Shown one piece after another: positions 13,301-25,762 of a stretch of DNA of 64,000 nt; within the stretch, counting starts at the first letter, position 1; every line of letters starts with the position of its first letter. The position numbers were made by a program, and so were the translations under genes. The DNA is from Nymphaea colorata (lineage: Eukaryota; Streptophyta; Magnoliopsida; Nymphaeales; Nymphaeaceae): contig NC_045140.1 of NCBI RefSeq assembly GCF_008831285.2, positions 11,528,505-11,592,504 on the forward strand. Direction: 5' to 3'. Below the pieces are notes generated by a model that was not told the origin of the DNA, did no database searches, and saw only the letters and a program-made list of their open reading frames with translations.

Positions 13301-13938
13301 ATTGCAACTCAGAGAGTGAGAGAGAGAGAGAGGCAGACTTATTACTTCCATAATTCCATTCTCTTCACAATACTATGTCAATTTCAACTGGTCTGAATTA
13401 TTTACTGAAGAGAAAAAGGAAACCACAATGTTTCCAGTATCCAGAGGGATGTACATTTTTGGCTTTCAAATATATGGTGTAAGATATTTGTCAGGTCGTA
13501 ACCATCTAAATAATTTACACTTGTTATTCCCATGAATATTCGAAAATAAATGAACCGAAGTTCAACACATGGAGAAGAAGAATAACAAAAGGGAGGAAAA
13601 TACAACTGCACTTTGTACCTATTATGAACAAAGGAGTGAAAATAATACCTAGGAGAAAGAACATAAATTCAGTTTAAACTGATCTTCACCAGAACCATGG
13701 ATGGCTCAGGGAAAATGAGAAAAATATCTTCATCCCAGAAAATAGATATTGAACAGCAAAAAGGTAAAGATAACACGTCTGGAGTTTATTCTAAATGATG
13801 GATACAGGTCACCAAAAAACAGAGAACTTGAGATATACATCTATAACTGTATATTATCTTTGCTTCTTTTGATTTTAACGTAAAACACAATATATGATTA
13901 AGCAGGCTACATGGACATGCATCTCATAAACAAAAATA

Positions 13939-14022
13939 AGCAACAAACCAAATGGCTCTCATACTAAGTCTAACAACCCAAGCAACAAACCAAATGGCTC
14001 TCATACTAAAGCTAACAACCCA
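13939..14022. repeat. 42-bp tandem duplication
   Basis: Two head-to-tail copies of a 42-bp unit starting agcaacaaaccaaatggc, with one or two differences between the units. Confidence 0.75.
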
Positions 14023-16535
14023 CCAGCATGGATTGTATGAACAAACATATAAATCAGAAGACAGAAAAATTTTATCTTGTTTAGAAGAACAAGTCTTGAA
14101 GTAAATTTTGCATGGAATAAGGTAATTGACACTTACAGAAGTCTCCAAAATTTCCCAAATTATGGGACATCACATCTTTTACCAAGGACAGACAGGGTGC
14201 TGACTGTGCTGTTCACTTATTATACTTTTAATTTCATTAAGGAGAAATCAGAAACACGAATTCCTGCACTTCAGGCAATACCATAACTTTGGTATCACTA
14301 TTTTCATGATATGCACCCCATACCTTTCTCTATATACTTATGGCACTGATACAGTGATTACAGGGTTAGCTCTAAGCCCCACAGCAAACTACAAATTGAA
14401 CGAAAACAGGAAAACAAATTAAATCAAACGGAAAGAAAGCACAAAGGAAAGCACAATAATGAAAGGTTTTTGCTCTGATCCCTGTGGAAGAACAAGGTAA
14501 ACATGAACGAAAGCAAATCAAACCAGGCAATGAAGAAAAGAAAGCAGAAATTGACCAAAGAATTTAGGTTTCCCATTCAAACAATGTCTGATTGCAAATG
14601 AGCCCTAAGACCCTTTATATAGACTAAAAGTGGATCCATGGATCTGGATCCAAATGAAAGAAAACAATAAAAACCCAAAATATCTTGGACTTTTCTGCTT
14701 CTGCCTGCATCAGGCAATCGAACCAAACATATAGTTTAGTTTAGATACATACCTACTAGATATGCATTTACTATCCACATAGGCACACAACATAAAAGTG
14801 GTACATATCTTGTCAGCTTTCTACATCAGGAAAAGAAAAGGAAGAACATGAAACTTTAGAAAGTGTTGGTCACAGCATATGGCTTTTGTTTCAGGAGCAA
14901 AAGGCTGCTCCCATGATTAACATGTAATAAAATACATGTCCAAGTGCCTTTGTTTTCTGAAGAACAGTTTGTCGAGCACTTAAATATAGAAGTGACCGCA
15001 AAATACACGGTATTGCATCCAAGAAGTTGCAGTCTTGCAGATATGAAATAAGTAAAAATCAATTTTTCTGCAATCATCTGGTGCTCCAAATAAGGGTCAT
15101 TACAAGGTTCAGGTAAATTAACACTCACACACAAGAAGAAACAACATAAATTAACACAGTTTAATTTGCTTTTAGAACAAACATAGTTTAGTTACTTTAA
15201 GTCAATAACAATGTTCTTGTACCTTTTGGTCTCAAGTATGTTTGTTACCAGCGAGCAATAAATCAACAGCAAATAGCAGTTACTGATTGTTGAAATACCA
15301 AATAGAGTCCTAATCTACCTAATCATGACCAAAGGAACAAAATGAATACCTTGACACCACTTAAGGTATCTATCTATAACCAAGGCAAGCATTACATTCA
15401 AACAAAGTAGGCAAAACTTGCCAATCATTAGGTGTTCTCCATAAACCAAACGCTACTTCAATTATACCTAAATATGGCCATGGAAAAATACGCTGAAGGC
15501 ATTATCATTTTAGATATATTTCCTTATAACCTAGAATGGTTCAAATGGTACACCCCAAACCCATTGGCATGCATCTGGAAAACAAGCACGAACAAAAAGA
15601 TAAACTTAATGATATTCATTATCGCCTCCAAAATTGTTCCATTGGCATTTTCAGGATAGAAAACAAAACCCAAGCACATGCAAACAGTAGAAGCATGCCA
15701 TGACAAACCATGGAATGCATGGAATAGGTTTTTCGTCCAATCAAACAAGCTCTGTAGCTGCAATGAAAAAAATGCAACTCTATACCATTACAGGCCTGAT
15801 GTTCACTTAGAAACTACAACAGTCACATAATGACATTTCAATATACCATAATGCCGCAATGAAGAAAATGCAATTCTGTACTACTACAGTTGTGATGTTC
15901 CTTAGAAACTAAACACTTACATAATGAATAAGAATCTTAAATTGGAAGAGAACCATACTGTTGACAATTTGACATAAAGCCATCACTCTTTCAGTGAGAA
16001 GTTTAGGCATAATCTGATATTGTTAACCACTACCAACAATTTCCCAAGCAACATCTCACCCAAATCTTGGTACTATACTAGTCAGACAACTATTACAATT
16101 GTTCATGCATCATCAAGTAAACGCTTTCTGGCAGAGGAGAAAGGTCGAGATAAACTCTTAATTGTTTGGTCAGAATGTCACCACTTCTACACTGCAGATA
16201 ATAGAAAAATAATGCCAACACAGCAGAGGAAGTAGCTGTTTGTTATAAAAAACATGTCATATATATCACAAAACATAAATAAACAAAATTTTAATGTGCT
16301 ATAAAGCTTAACATTGTTCCATCTTGGTTACTGTACTGGTAATGGATGAAGCACTAATCTGCTACTGAGACTGAGTGGTCGGAAAAAAGTGAGAAAATAA
16401 AAAGGGAAAGCTGTATGGATTCTAGATTACACTACTGTATAAGTGTTTTATCTTCTCCTCCTTCACGAGTAGCTGACAAAATGCAAGCTTACATGTCCAT
16501 TCCATGCCAAGGGAGTCTGGACTCTGGAGTTCCTA

Positions 16536-17648
16536 CTATGCAGAATACCCCTCCTTAAGCATCTGAATTGCAGTGAATATCTTACGGCGAGGCCCAACAG
16601 CATTAATACCCATCTCTTTGAGGTCTTCAAACGTTAGAAATGGCAATACCTCATTGTCAACCTCATGAATTTCAAATATATGAGCATATTTGCCGAACCC
16701 CAGTTCGTCCAACCATCCCCTAACGCTATCAACAGCACCACTAACTCTTGCAGAAAAAGGTATTGCCTTCTTTTCAACAAGTCCAGCTCTCTGATCCCAT
16801 GAATTGCCCTTGACCTCATTCTTCAACCTAGATGGTTCACCAGATCGCAATTCCAAGCAGTTAATATCATCAGATGACATGCCATTGTTTTCTTTGGAAT
16901 TTTCTTCCATATGATAGTCCCCTGAATCAGCTTGGCCCTGCCTATCAGATAGAGGCTCAACCCATTCGTCATCAATGGGAGGGCTAAGTGATTGTTCAAA
17001 GTTAACAACCACTGCATCGGGAGATGGATCCTTCGCGGCATCACCAAGCTCCTTTGCATAGTGTGGACTTCCCAAAGTTTCGAGATCAGAATCCTTAAAG
17101 TGTTCTTGTGCATCGTAGGAAGTATTGGTCGCAGCATGATCTCCCACTCCATCTTCTTCCTGACATTCTCTAACTTCATTATCAATACTGACTCCGATCT
17201 GTGCACTCCTCCAAACTCGATCTCCCAGTCCTCCTCCCCTGAACCCCCGACCTCGGACTTTTGTATGCCTAACCTTCTTCACAATCGGACCAAGTTCTAG
17301 ACTCCGCTTTCTGTGCTCTTGGCCAAAACTCTTAATACCTCCAACTCCCTTCTCAAAACCATTCATACCTTCCGGACCAATTGGCACATCAACCTGAATT
17401 TCACCATTTATCAAACTGCCCCGATTTGCAGAAGCTGACTTGTGAGATCTAGCAATGTCCCTTGAGAAGCTGAAAGGAGTCTGCCTTACGACCTCTTGCA
17501 AACTTCCTGCCTTAGTTTTCCATTTTGTTGCCTCCCAATTATCAGTATGCCTCTGCGAAGTGCCACAAAGCGCAGCAGTAGAGACTTCTCCGATTTCGCC
17601 AAGCCGAACATTCGGCCGCCGCTGACGCTTCAGATTCATATCTGCCAT
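16536..17648 (-). CDS. SAM-domain protein, intronless
   Basis: 370-residue protein read without introns on the minus strand. The ATG at 17648 is used; the frame continues one codon upstream only as TTG. Residues 1-300 are hydrophilic, low in order and rich in Asp/Glu/Ser, with a basic start (MADMNLKRQRRPNVRLGEIG) that plant SAM proteins of this group share. Residues about 309-367 form a sterile alpha motif with the recognisable core VRGWLDELGFGKYAHIFE, then LPFLTFEDLKEMGINAVG and RRKIFTAIQMLKEG. SAM domains mediate protein-protein (sometimes RNA) binding by head-to-tail oligomers; the partner here is unknown. The stop lies five residues after the domain. An untranslated leader with an intron may lie between 17649 and about 18260, where a candidate donor (caaggtaaag, minus strand near 17970) is seen. 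The frame is intact. Confidence 0.88.
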   Translation of the reverse strand: MADMNLKRQRRPNVRLGEIGEVSTAALCGTSQRHTDNWEATKWKTKAGSLQEVVRQTPFSFSRDIARSHKSASANRGSLINGEIQVDVPIGPEGMNGFEKGVGGIKSFGQEHRKRSLELGPIVKKVRHTKVRGRGFRGGGLGDRVWRSAQIGVSIDNEVRECQEEDGVGDHAATNTSYDAQEHFKDSDLETLGSPHYAKELGDAAKDPSPDAVVVNFEQSLSPPIDDEWVEPLSDRQGQADSGDYHMEENSKENNGMSSDDINCLELRSGEPSRLKNEVKGNSWDQRAGLVEKKAIPFSARVSGAVDSVRGWLDELGFGKYAHIFEIHEVDNEVLPFLTFEDLKEMGINAVGPRRKIFTAIQMLKEGYSA

Positions 17649-18260
17649 CAAAGCACAACCTCAACAATCCTAAAGTTCCTTTCTTCTAGGTTCTATCATC
17701 AAAAGAAACCTTCACTTTACCAAGAAACTCACGAGAAAAAACTACCCAGCAAAAAATTCTAAAAGCATCCACTCATATCTGAACCTGAACAACCACAACA
17801 CGGGAAAATAAGAGATGCCCAATAGGCAGGATGACTCAAATTCACAAGAAGGATCCTCAATTTCTATAAAGAAAACAAAAATTCCTGGTCTTCTGCAAGG
17901 CCCATCCGATCAACTTTTGAAAAAAAAAGGAAGAAAGAAAGAAAAAGGACTACAGCCTAAACAACCTTTACCTTGACAAGGACGAAAAATTGGAGAATGA
18001 TCAATTGACGACCGTCCTTCTTTCCGCAATCCCAATTGATAATGTATGAGTAGACTCTTTGGCTTCAACCAACCTGAAATTTTTCCAAAAACATTCAAGA
18101 GAAACGCGGGGTTCTCAGAAAATCGCCTCGACGACAGTAACACTAATAAATGATATGAAGCAGCATCAATTCAATGTCATCATCATCATCATTCTACCGT
18201 AATCATCTTACAGTACGGAGAGCAGAGGCATCATCACCGCCCAGTCACTGAGCCATGGAA
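17649..18260 (-). other. Probable 5' leader of the SAM-domain gene
   Basis: Upstream of the ATG on the minus strand there is no further coding frame that fits. A donor-like caag/gtaaag near 17970 and acceptor-like ttgttcag near 17790 would allow a leader intron. A TCATCATCATCATC run lies at about 18177-18191. Extent and splicing are inferred, not proven. Confidence 0.35.
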
Positions 18261-18832
18261 GAGGAGAAGAGAGGAAGTGAGTTTTTTGAAAACCGGATGA
18301 TTAGGGGAGCCCTTTTCCTGGTCATTGGCCATTTTATGCCAGAGCTGGGTAGAACTGCCCCCTCGTTATTCTACAGGAAAGGCCATTATGTGTCAGGAAA
18401 TTTGCAACTTTGTAAGGGGCCGTTTCATAAAGACGAAAAAATTTTAGAATGTGCAAAATAGCATAAATAAAGGTCAATCTTTCCTGAAAAATTTCAGCTA
18501 ATTTTTTTTTTTCGTTTCTTGTTTTTAAAAGAGTTCCACCTCTCGCTTTTTCTTTCAAATAATTCAACCGCGCCGCCATACAAAAAATTGCTGACCAACA
18601 AAAGAGTCCATGTGCGCGACTTTAGGGGTGTATTTGATTAAGATCCAAGGTGATATAAGATCTTATGATATAAGATATTAATAGTTCATTTGTTTGTGAC
18701 AAATATCTAAAATCCTATGTTTGAAAGATCCAATGGTTACATCTTAGATTTGTAAATGTTGCATCTTAATATCTATACAATCATTCAAAAGTATAATTAA
18801 TGGTAATCTTAAATTGACAGTTCTATGAATTA

Positions 18833-19029
18833 GGTTGTGTTTGATAGCCTCATGTCTAAGATGCGAAGCTACATTAAAAGTTGTATTTAGAAGATCATTT
18901 TAATTAGGTGGATCTTAAGTTCATGTTATATGTTTAAAGACATGGATTTATCTTAAATCTGTGCAACTAAGATTCTAGTGATCCCATGTCACTAAGGATC
19001 TCGAATTCACGGTGAAACAAACACAACTT
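18833..19029. mobile_element. Short MITE-like element, ggttgtgtttgatagc family
   Basis: The start ggttgtgtttgatagcc matches the end of the element at 9795. The right edge (aaacaaacacaact) is the approximate reverse complement. The interior is rich in 'gatctaag/cttagatc' words and is non-coding. Confidence 0.5.
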
Positions 19030-19057
19030 AATAGTAGATTATTCTCAAATCTAAGGT

Positions 19058-19783
19058 TTCAATATCTAAGTTATTCCCTCGATGTCATGAGATAGAGGGC
19101 CAGATTAACCTTTAAGTTGATTCTTAGCCTCGAAGAAACTGTACCTGGGAAGAGATTTTTCCAAATCTTCCTAAAATATTTCAATCCTTGCACCATTGTT
19201 GCTAAGCTCTAGCATGAATTAACCGATTCATGTTGAATCCTTTTGATTAGATGATTCAATGGCGCTCACATTTTGATTTTTAATTATTTTAAAATATTTC
19301 AAGATTCTTTTTTTTATATAGTTTCATTTATTTATCTTCAAAAATGTATATATAAGGAATTTGATTGCATGAAGAGTTTGAAGCAAATCCTTTATTGTAC
19401 ACATGTAAAATCAATGTTATAAAAATAGATTCCTCGATTGGATCGATAGGACCGCAAAATTTTAAAATATATATACATTTTTGAAGAAAAATAAATGAAA
19501 CTATATAAACAAATCAATTGAACATGAAAAAAGAATCTTGAAATATTTTAAAATAATTAAAAATCAAAATGTGAGCGCCATTGAATCATCTAATCAAAAG
19601 GATTCAACATGAATCGGTTAATTCATGCTAGAGCTTAGCAACAATGGTGCAAGGATTGAAATATTTTAGGAAGATTTGGAAAAATCTCTTCCCAGGTGCA
19701 GTTTCTTCGAGGCTAAGAATCAACTTAAAGGTTAATCTGGCCCTCTATCTCTTGACATCGAGGGAATAACTTAGATATTGAAA
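19058..19783. mobile_element. Long near-perfect inverted repeat (foldback)
   Basis: Arm 1 (about 19058-19354) and arm 2 (about 19468-19783) are reverse complements over roughly 300 bp, separated by a loop of about 113 bp. Matching landmarks include aatatctaagttattccctc / gagggaataacttagatatt at the outer edges and caatggcgctcacattttg / caaaatgtgagcgccattg inside. I saw only a few mismatches, plus an extra stretch of about 20 bp (around aaacaaatcaattgaacatg) in arm 2. No coding frame spans it. It could be a foldback/MITE-type transposon or a young inverted duplication; a transcript would form a long hairpin. Confidence 0.85.
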
Positions 19784-19799
19784 TTCTTCATTTTCTTTT

Positions 19800-22100
19800 A
19801 CATCTCCATTCATCTGTATGGCCTTCATTTTCGATATGTAAGGCAGATAGTGCTTTAATCATACAGTGCCAACCAAATGCGTGAGCAATTTGGGTTTTTA
19901 TTTGAATATCTAGTCGTTTATGGAAACAAAAATCTTTGAGTTAGTGGGTGCACTTGTAGGTGTTCTTAGCAATGTTGTAAAAATCGGTTTCGAAAATTGT
20001 TTAGGAGACTCAAGATACAACATCTCAACTGACACGTATTGGCACTTATCAGTATATATCGGCTATTTTTTTATTTTGTATACTAAAAATATGAGAAAAT
20101 AATAATTTTTTCAATGTATATATCAGTTGTATGTGGTTTTATTTTGTATATCGTTTCTTCATTAGAGAGCTAAGGTAGGCTCAATCTCCCTCAAGCAATT
20201 GCTACTTGGATCACTATAGATATAAACTTTGAAAAGAACAATTTGATGCGCACTCTGAGTGTCCTTGCTACCAGGCAACTTTTTCTAGTGTCCTTGCTAC
20301 CAAGCGACTTATGTATAAAACACGGAAATTGTTGCCCTTCGAGTATGAAAAGGTGACCTTTTCTCCCGACCTAATTGGTTTATAGAACCAATTTAGGTAT
20401 TAATACTTAATTGGGTATTGGTGTTATGGATACAATTAAAGAGACTAATTTCTTAATGGGATTTTTTTTCTACTAATGGCATTTTAGCATGTTTATGAGA
20501 GTAATTTAAGATGGTGGTAGCTAAGGGCTGCTTAGCTGGCTAGTAATAAATTTTTATGGTTTATCGGTGAAAACTTGGTTCCAATTTTAACAATACTGAA
20601 AAGTTAGGTGTGTTTTTTAAAATTCCCCAAAAAGAAAACTAGAAATTTGCACCATATTAAATGTATTAAATGTGAAATTAAATGAAAATATCTCAGTTAA
20701 TGGCAGACAATTTAAAGAAAGACGGCAATGATGCGCGCATTCATCACTTGCCTAATGAAGAAATATTAGGAAATAACATGGCACAAGAAAGCAATCTAGC
20801 TGACATTATTGTTTAAGTCAAAATGAAATAGCCACATGAAATGTATTATTGACATGATTGTTGATGACAAAATGAAAATGTTAGCAATATAAAATGAACT
20901 AAGGAAAGTTTTAGCTCCAAAAACATATAGGAATTTTAGATGGTAATGAATCATATTGGCATACAATGGGTAAACCGGATTATTTAATAATATCTTAGCC
21001 TAAAAGATAATGCCACATGAGCGGAGAATATAATAGTTTGATTCCTATTAGGATAAGAAAGATACTCCCAATTGTTTCATTAAACTATTAAGCTTGTGGA
21101 TTACGTTGAAGTAACATAGCTGTGGCTGGAAATAAAAATGACATTGCGCTTGCCTTAGGAAAGATTCGCGGAGAAGTCATTTTATTGCTATTGGCAAGAA
21201 GAAGAAACTTGCACATGTTTTTCCTTTTTTATTTTTTTAAGGCGAGTTTTTATTTTATCTTGTATACTGGACTACTGGTTGAACTCAAATCCCTTTGTAA
21301 GGTGGACCGTTTTGCCACTCAATGTGATACAATATGCTTATTTTATATATATATATATGGGTAATGCCTCAAGATATATAGCTTGTATTATTTTGGAGAA
21401 GGAAAATCTGAATTGTGAATATATTGACCACCTAAAAGGTGAACATATTTTAAAATTCTGCCTGAATTTTCCAAGCTTGTTCTTGTCTACCTGAACAGGC
21501 TTCATATTTTCTTTGAACTCAAAGATTTTGAAAACAGCTCGATTTGAATGATTTAAGGTATAACTTGAAAATATTCAATTATGAATATTCTGATATTCCT
21601 CTCGAGAGTTTATAGACTATTCGTGTCCTCATTCACGGTTTTTCTTCCAGGTGTGGACTACAGCTGGCCAAAAGTCAACATACGAGTTTGACTTGTTTTT
21701 ATTTTTATTTTTACGTTTTTATAATTATTAATTTGTTTGTGGGTACAATATTATTTTTTGCTTTTGGCTAAAAAAAATTTTTAATGCCAGATCAAGGGGG
21801 TGTTTGGTTGGCATCCTAAAATGCTGGTTTTTTGTCCGCAAAACTGTGTTTCAAAGTGTTTGAGTGACATCAAAATCAGGTTTGGAAAAAAAAAAACAAA
21901 ACAAAACAATTTTAACAAAACCTTATTTTTCATAAGAGACTAAAAGCCTTATTCCCCCCCCTCAAAAAGAACTAGGCAGCAGTTCAGATGCCCACTTTCG
22001 AGTTGGGTTATTAAATTTTACAATTCGGGATCAAGTCATGCCCTGAGACGTACCGGATCGGTGTTAGCGTATCATTTGGGACGATGGGATCGGTTCCTTT
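19800..22100. other. Intergenic, AT-rich
   Basis: No gene recognised. A short duplicated phrase (gtgtccttgctacca, twice near 20260-20310) and a typical MITE-like beginning (gggggtgtttggttggcatcc near 21796) are seen, but no matching far end was found. Confidence 0.5.
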
Positions 22101-22301
22101 ATACCGCGCCAAAAGATGTAGAACCGGGTAAAAAAATTTCTCGAAAAAAGTGCGTTCTGGAGGGACGTCCGACGCAACCCTCCGGCTGTGAAACCATTGA
22201 GCCTTCCTCTTCCTTCTGCTCCGCCGCCCCACCGTCGTTCGTTGGTGGCCACCCTCGCTTCCCCTGAAGAAGTCACCATCGCCTCCCCAACCAGAAGGAA
22301 G
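22100..22301 (+). other. Candidate untranslated leader exon of IMP3
   Basis: A locally GC- and CT-rich stretch ends in a consensus donor, aaggaag/gtatgcgc, with GT at 22302. It holds no useful ATG: frames crossing it start at GTG or TTG. The coding exon of IMP3 begins two bases after a candidate acceptor at 25581-25582, so a leader exon upstream is required if that acceptor is used. An optional middle exon (22966-23013), bounded by ggtcgcag and gtaaacg, is possible. Start of transcription is not determined. Confidence 0.45.
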
Positions 22302-24860
22302 GTATGCGCATCATTTCTCCTCTCTCTCTCTCATCCACTGAATGACCCAAAAATCGTCGGCGCCACTCTCTCTAGTTCTCATCCTCACGCTGAGGCCTCT
22401 CTCTTTGGTACATAAGTTACACATAAAATGTTTGATGAAGTGCATCAAGATATAAAATTAGTAGCAGTTTACAAAAACGATTGACGTTTCTAATCTAACC
22501 ATTGTTTTGCTTGGGCCCTATTTTTTCCCTTCCTCTTCTCCCTTGGTTTCTCTCCCGCTCATTCACGCGGGGGATCCTCAAATTTTTATATATGCTAGTC
22601 CCTTTGATGAGATTATGCCTTCTTTATTTGGTTAACATTTTTGAGAAAATTTATTACTATTAAAACGTCTTTTTGTCATTGATTTGCTCTATTTCTTGGC
22701 TTGTTACTTGAAAGAGAGGCCCTGCTGTATAGATGAACTAGTGCGATGTCTGTCACTCATTAAGGCTGTGCCCTCACTTAACAAGTTCGTGAATCTTGAG
22801 ACTGATTTTTCAAATACGTGGGTTTCACAAATCACAACCCCACATTTCCCTCTCTCTCTCTCTCTGTTTTTTGGTTAACACAAAATATACGTGCATCTGT
22901 TTCTTTTTACAGTGTATTGTTGGTTGGTATATAAATTTTGTTTACTGTTTTTCTCATGGTCGCAGCATCATAGAAAGGTTAGCTCTTCCCGACTGTTCAC
23001 CAGAAAATCGCCGGTAAACGAAGTTTGTGAATTTGGCTGGACGTTGTTCGTGAAGCTTCCGTACCCTCTTCTGTTGAATTTGTGGAATTACTTTGATTGA
23101 ACTTGTTGAATCTTGTGCACTTTATTAGTTGATGGGAGAAAATAACTATTGATACCATTAACTGGTCAGAATTATGCAAAAAAAGGCCATGAAAACCTCC
23201 TTGGAAACTGCATGGTTGTTCATACTTCATAGTGTTCTCATTTGTTTGCAAATCCAGTATTGTTCTTAAAGAAAAAGCTGCATCATCAAAGTCATTTTAA
23301 GCAGCATTTTGCTAATCTGTTTACAAATAACGTCTCGAAGTTTTAAACGGCAAAGTTTTTCTGAGGTATAATACTGCGAGTTTGAAAAAAAAAAGGTAAA
23401 TTTTTAAAAAATTTTAAAAACTAAAAATGGAGAAAAATTAAAATGATTGAGAAACTAATAATACAAACATAAGTACGTTTGACAAATGAAAAATAGAAAT
23501 TGAAAAAAAAAATTGTTTGACATTAAAAAAACTGAAAAAAACGCGAAAATTCGCATTCTTTTTTAACATTTTTTAAAAAAATGCATTTTTTTTAAAGTTT
23601 TAAAGGGATAGTTAATTTATCGCTTTTTTTTTTTGAAAAAAACGTATTTTTTGTTCAGAAGAACAACAATTACCAAAATAAGGTGGGCGTGGCGGTGATT
23701 TTAGGCAAAATCAGCACATAGAGGCCACCTAATCGTATCCTTGTTCTTGTTTTCTGCAGTTTGTATTACCTTTTTATGTTTCCCCCTTATCTTGTTGCAT
23801 TTGACCATTGATTAGTGAAAATCCCCCTTCCTACTAAACATATTTTCCACGAGTGAGTTCGAGTCTTAGCTCGAGGGAACTGCTTGCAATTGTTTATGTC
23901 ATAAGGGGGGGAGTTAAGCGCACACATATGGCCATTAGTTTTCTAAGTCATAGTAAATTTTGAAGAGATGAAGAAGCTGTCATTTCACTAAAATTATCAC
24001 AGCCTACCTACTGCCACTGTTTGTTAGCAGTAGTACTCCGTATACTTGTTGAGCTAGAGGCTGAAACTAATATGCATTTTATATGTACTGACATGCACCA
24101 ATTTGCTATATGAAACTGTTTGCATCAAGTTAATTTGCTACCTATGGAAGGTGTTGGCTTCTCCATTCTGAGATGCCTCTATGTGCTGAATTTGCCTCTT
24201 CGAGATGAAGGAATCTACCATAGTTCATCATCAAGTTGTGTATTTGTTAGTTTTCATTATCTAATTTTAATTTATTGCTTATCTAGTATTTTTCAATGTT
24301 TTTTTTTAAATTTCTCATCTACTTTATTTTTATATAATTATCAGGATTATTTGTTTATTTTTTAAAAATTTGCCGTCTTTTTCCCGTTTTTCCTGAGATA
24401 TATAACTTTGTTATACCCGTTTTTTTCCTCGCCGTACCAATACCCATACAAACTTTGTACAAGGAGAATCTGCAACTAGCAAATGGAGGTCTTGCTGCGA
24501 ATCTAGAAGCTATTCAAATTGGGATTTAAATGATTTTGATAATCTATTGGCTTCTCAAATTGTTATTTTCCTGTTCGGTTTTCTTTTTCATGCAGTTATA
24601 AGAGTTTTCGCTTTGCAATAATATATTTCTCTTTCAGTTTAGGAAGTGGAGAGATTGTTCATTTGTCTGCTTGGCCAACTTCTCGCTTTTTCTACAGCCC
24701 ATAGATCTTTCTTTTAATCTCCTTGTTGATCCGAGTAACTTTCATTTTTTTGGAGAAAACCATGCTTGATCTCAATCTTGGTTTTCCCTATTTTGGTTGT
24801 TTGCTTTTAAATGTTAGAATTTACAACAATGTCAGAATTTGGTTTATTTTATATTCACTG

Positions 24861-25230
24861 TGCAATTGAATTATGCATAAATGGTATTGGTAGGATGGGT
24901 AGATTTGATGAGAGATTTTTGGCATGTAGAAGGTATTGCTAGGACATATCAACTTGAGAATGATCTCACATCCTTTTGACTTGTTTCCAATACAATGTAA
25001 TTGTCAATATAACTTGATTGTGAATACAACATGATTATGCAATTGAACTATGCATAGAAGGTACTATTAGGACAGGTCGATTTGAAAAGATTTTTTTTTT
25101 TCATGTAGAAGGGGTTGTTAGTAATTGTTGATTTGGGGATGGCCCCATGCTTGTTTGAGTTGTGTTCAATGTGATTTGATGCTTGTAGGTTTAAGTTGTT
25201 TTATTCATTGTCAATATAACTTGATTGTGG
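24861..25230. repeat. Degenerate tandem repeat, ~180-bp unit
   Basis: Two diverged units share the ordered words tgcaattgaa.tatgcata, 'catgtagaagg' and tgtcaatataacttgattgtg. They lie in the putative IMP3 leader intron and are non-coding. Confidence 0.45.
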
Positions 25231-25584
25231 TTTGCATGTACATGTGTGTGTGAAAGTTGAGTAACACGAGTTAAATATGTTTCTTATATTACTCTTTACT
25301 TATATATTGGTTATTTTAGTTGTTTCTTTTCAATCCTGTCATTATTTAAATACTATATATTTCATAATTTTGATCCTAAAGATTAAGCTTCAATGCCTCA
25401 CCTCATGATAGGTTCAAACGTCTCGCTTCGCCTCATCGCATTCATCTCATCACATTTAACAACGTTGCTTAGAAGGCTGCACCATTCTGAGAGGGAGAGA
25501 ACTCTCTTTGCTTTCCCTTGTCCTCTTGCCTTCTTCCTCTTCTTGCTTATTTGTGCTGTCCTCCCCTGGTTGGTGGTAACAGAG

Positions 25585-25725
25585 ATGAGGAAGCTAAAGT
25601 TTCATGAGAAGAAGCTGCTGAAGAAGGTGAACTTCCTAGAATGGAAGAGAGAGAACGGGCAGAGGGAGGCCCTCATCATGGGTCGCTACCATATCGTGGG
25701 TAGAGACGATTACAAAAAGTTAGAA

Positions 25726-25762
<37 letters not shown>

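Larger units (their letters stand above)
7376..16500. other. Gene-poor intergenic region with repeats
   Basis: About 9 kb between the transporter gene and the SAM-domain gene. No exon with family-like content was found on either strand. It contains microsatellites (CT/TA at 8407-8495, CAG at about 12034-12053), a C-rich block near 12,200-12,236, two TIR-like elements (8548-8714, 9795-10311), a 42-bp tandem duplication near 13.9 kb, and an inverted pair of 'gggtacggg'-type motifs near 12,550-12,830. The part just below 16.5 kb probably includes the 3' untranslated region of the SAM gene. Confidence 0.55.

Noticed and set aside
17649-17651. TTG codon as start of the SAM-domain protein
   Set aside because: A plant gene would start at the ATG immediately following (17648).
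22188-22415. Coding exon at the GC-rich stretch upstream of IMP3
   Set aside because: The frame starts at GTG, not ATG, and fits an untranslated leader better.
25393-25584. Upstream in-frame ATG extending IMP3 by 64 residues
   Set aside because: The extension is hydrophobic and unlike the family, which begins [11 protein letters not shown] good splice acceptor lies between it and the true start.
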